NCBI GenBank assembly: GCA_020629895.1
Contig: JAHDCM010000188.1
Coordinates: forward strand, 1 to 7,291
Length of the DNA: 7,291 nt
Origin: Bacteroidota bacterium
Lineage (GTDB): Bacteria > Bacteroidota > Bacteroidia > Chitinophagales > UBA2359
Direction: 5' to 3'
Position 1 is the first letter of the stretch; every line of letters starts with the position of its first letter. This document shows, piece after piece, positions 5,142 to 7,291 of the stretch. The notes under the pieces were generated by a model that was not told the origin of the DNA, did not search any database, and was given only the letters and a program-made list of their open reading frames with translations. The position numbers were made by a program, and so were the translations under genes.

Positions 5142-7291
5142 ATGCCTGATAAAAACGACAACCTCAGCCCCGAAGAACGCGTATCTGACTTCCTGCGCAA
5201 ATTTGTCAATAACAAAAAAAAGAAGGAGGCTCAAAAACCGCTTAATACCTTTACGCGCAATAAACGCACTCGTCATAGTTCCAACCCATTTGCCCATCAC
5301 CACCTCAACGAATATAACCAATTAGAAATACCCGAAAAGGTAAGAAGTAAAATCACTCACCTCCAGCAAATAGCCAATTCTATTGAAGATAAAATTGTAA
5401 AACCCAAACGCCTCCCCTCTCTCAAAAATAAAGGCTTCAAAATTGATTATAGAAACGAACTCAATCGCGGACAATTTTTGGCGACTATTACAATCAATGG
5501 GCCAGTACTTGTTATTGCAGGAGCAGGCAGTGGAAAAACGCGTACCATCACCTATCGTGTTGCCTACCTACTTGAAAACCAAGTTCCTCCCGAAGAAATC
5601 CTACTACTTACCTTTACACGTAAAGCAGCCAATGAAATGGTTAAACGTACCACCGAGCTATTACCTGATAGTAATGTAGATCAAGTAATGCGAGGGACTT
5701 TTCATGCCTTCGCTAATTATACCCTTCGCCGTTATGCCAATATGATTAATTTACCTATCAACTTTACTATTGTAGATACTGGTGACTCTGAAGATATTAT
5801 TGATCTGATCCGTTCAGAACTCAAATTCAATAAAACAAAAAAAGCCTTCCCGCGAAAAAGTCGTATTCAAGGCATTATTTCCAAATCTCGAAATTGTAGT
5901 ATTTCTATTCATGAGGTAATAGAACGAGAATTCACAGGGCTACTCGACTATAAAAAAGACATCGAACTTATTGCTAAAGTGTACAAAGAATACAAACGTG
6001 CAAATAACATCTTTGACTATGATGATTTGATGGAAGTACTTTATGAATCACTACGCGACTTTCCTGTATTTCGTCAAAAAATGCAAGAACGTTATCGTTA
6101 TATTATGGTAGATGAATTTCAGGATACTAATATTATCCAAAAGGGAATTGTAGACTTATTAGCTGCCAAGCATCGTAATATTATGGTAGTAGGTGACGAT
6201 GCCCAAAGTATTTATGCCTTTCGAGGAGCCAATTTCGAAAATATCCTTACTTTTCCTGCTGTTTACCCTAGCTGTAAGGTCATTAAACTTGAACAAAATT
6301 ATCGTAGTAACCAAGACATTCTCAATTTCACGAATAATATTGCAAATAATGCCTTGTTGGGCTACAAAAAAACGCTCTTTTCCGAAAATAGCAATCAATT
6401 CAAACCAATTGCGGCCAAATATTACAATATTGAAGAAGAAGCCGACTTTATAGCAGATAAAATCCTAGCCCTTCGAGAACAAGGAATTGACTTCGAAAAA
6501 ATAGCCATCCTATACCGTAGTTCTTTCCATAGCAACTCTATACAAACTGCCCTCATCGCACGCAAAATCCCTTACATCGTAGTAGGTGGGATCAAGTTTA
6601 TTGAACGACGCCATATTAAAGATATGATCTCTTACCTACGTATCATCCTAAACCCACTTGATGCCGTAGCATGGAATCGTGTATTAAAACTCATTCCTGG
6701 TGTAGGAAAAGTAACTGCTAGTAAAATCATTGAGTCTATACAAGAAAATGATGGCAAATTAAATGTCGAACATTTTGGAAAAAAGAAATTCGGACGCGGT
6801 CTCACCGAATTACAAGCAGCCCTAGAAGCTGCCTCCAGAGAAGATAAACCATTAGTATATCGAGTAGAAGTATTAAGAGAATATTATCTGCCTATTCTTA
6901 AAGAAGTAGAAACCGACTATCGAAAACGCTCACAAGACCTAGACGTACTTCAACAAATGTCTGAACGATATGAAGAACTAGAACGCTTCCTTTCCGACTT
7001 CGCCCTTGATCCCCCCTCTGACCAATTTCAAGATCAAACCACCCCACTCATTGACGAAACCGAAGAAAACCCCATGACTCTATCTACCATTCACTCTTCC
7101 AAAGGACTAGAATGGCACACCATATTCATCCCACACCTTCTTGATGGGCTATTTCCTTCGTCCCGTGGACTCAAAAAAATCGAAGACCTAGAAGAAGAAA
7201 GACGACTCTTTTACGTAGCCTGTAGCCGCGCAAAAGAGCAACTCTACCTCACCATGCCCTCCTACTTTAGTAGTTGGGATGACTTCTACAC
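5142..7291 (+). CDS. UvrD/Rep-type SF1A DNA helicase, 3' partial
   Basis: This is an ATP-dependent 3'-5' DNA helicase of superfamily 1A, cut off by the window end after 716 residues. Motifs in order are: Q motif LNRGQ (107-111), motif I GAGSGKT (127-133, Lys132), Ia LLLTFTRKAANEM, Ib GTFHAFA, II DEFQD (324-328), III GDDAQSIYAFRG (351-362), IV QNYRS (Arg388), a 2B element PGVGKVTASK, V STIHSSKGLEW (648-658), and VI EEERRLFYVACSRAK (684-698). All key residues are intact. Compared with PcrA the Q motif lies about 95 residues later, because of a basic N-terminal extension, while domain 2B seems about 20 residues shorter. The ATG at 5142 is the first in frame after a stop at 5109, and no other ATG precedes motif I. 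The wording of Ia and Ib fits a UvrD-like branch other than the housekeeping UvrD/PcrA, so no gene symbol is given. It probably shares a transcript with radA. Confidence 0.95.
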   Translation, partial: MPDKNDNLSPEERVSDFLRKFVNNKKKKEAQKPLNTFTRNKRTRHSSNPFAHHHLNEYNQLEIPEKVRSKITHLQQIANSIEDKIVKPKRLPSLKNKGFKIDYRNELNRGQFLATITINGPVLVIAGAGSGKTRTITYRVAYLLENQVPPEEILLLTFTRKAANEMVKRTTELLPDSNVDQVMRGTFHAFANYTLRRYANMINLPINFTIVDTGDSEDIIDLIRSELKFNKTKKAFPRKSRIQGIISKSRNCSISIHEVIEREFTGLLDYKKDIELIAKVYKEYKRANNIFDYDDLMEVLYESLRDFPVFRQKMQERYRYIMVDEFQDTNIIQKGIVDLLAAKHRNIMVVGDDAQSIYAFRGANFENILTFPAVYPSCKVIKLEQNYRSNQDILNFTNNIANNALLGYKKTLFSENSNQFKPIAAKYYNIEEEADFIADKILALREQGIDFEKIAILYRSSFHSNSIQTALIARKIPYIVVGGIKFIERRHIKDMISYLRIILNPLDAVAWNRVLKLIPGVGKVTASKIIESIQENDGKLNVEHFGKKKFGRGLTELQAALEAASREDKPLVYRVEVLREYYLPILKEVETDYRKRSQDLDVLQQMSERYEELERFLSDFALDPPSDQFQDQTTPLIDETEENPMTLSTIHSSKGLEWHTIFIPHLLDGLFPSSRGLKKIEDLEEERRLFYVACSRAKEQLYLTMPSYFSSWDDFY

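Overview
The window is AT-rich bacterial DNA that most resembles a member of the Bacteroidota. The evidence is a MoxR ATPase followed directly by a DUF58 protein (the front end of the Bacteroidota Bat cluster), general lack of strong Shine-Dalgarno sequences, A/T-rich leaders, and a DUF937-like Gly/Ser/Ala-rich protein of a kind common in that phylum. The style of several proteins suggests the Saprospiria, but this is only an impression. No tRNA, rRNA, CRISPR array, insertion sequence or phage gene is visible.

Left part (17-2019, + strand): moxR and a DUF58 gene lie 35 bp apart and probably form one transcript. MoxR-family AAA+ ATPases are thought to act as chaperones on proteins with a VWA fold, and the DUF58 protein carries such a MIDAS site. 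No batA, batB, batC or batD follows, so the pair stands alone on its downstream side.

Middle (2122-3520): an unrecognised exported 277-residue protein on + faces a 155-residue DUF937-like protein on -. A strong stem-loop lies between their ends and probably serves as a shared terminator. The - strand protein uses only 14 of the 20 amino acids.

Right part (3710-7291, + strand): radA (branch-migration ATPase of homologous recombination) is followed after 58 bp by a UvrD/Rep-type SF1A helicase that runs off the window. The helicase has about 106 residues ahead of its Q motif, and its start is effectively forced. The two genes are probably co-transcribed and make a plausible recombination/repair pair. 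A 14-bp tandem duplication sits directly in front of the radA start.

I see no clear undescribed system. The items most worth a second look are the reduced-alphabet protein, the exported orphan, and the N-terminal extension of the helicase.
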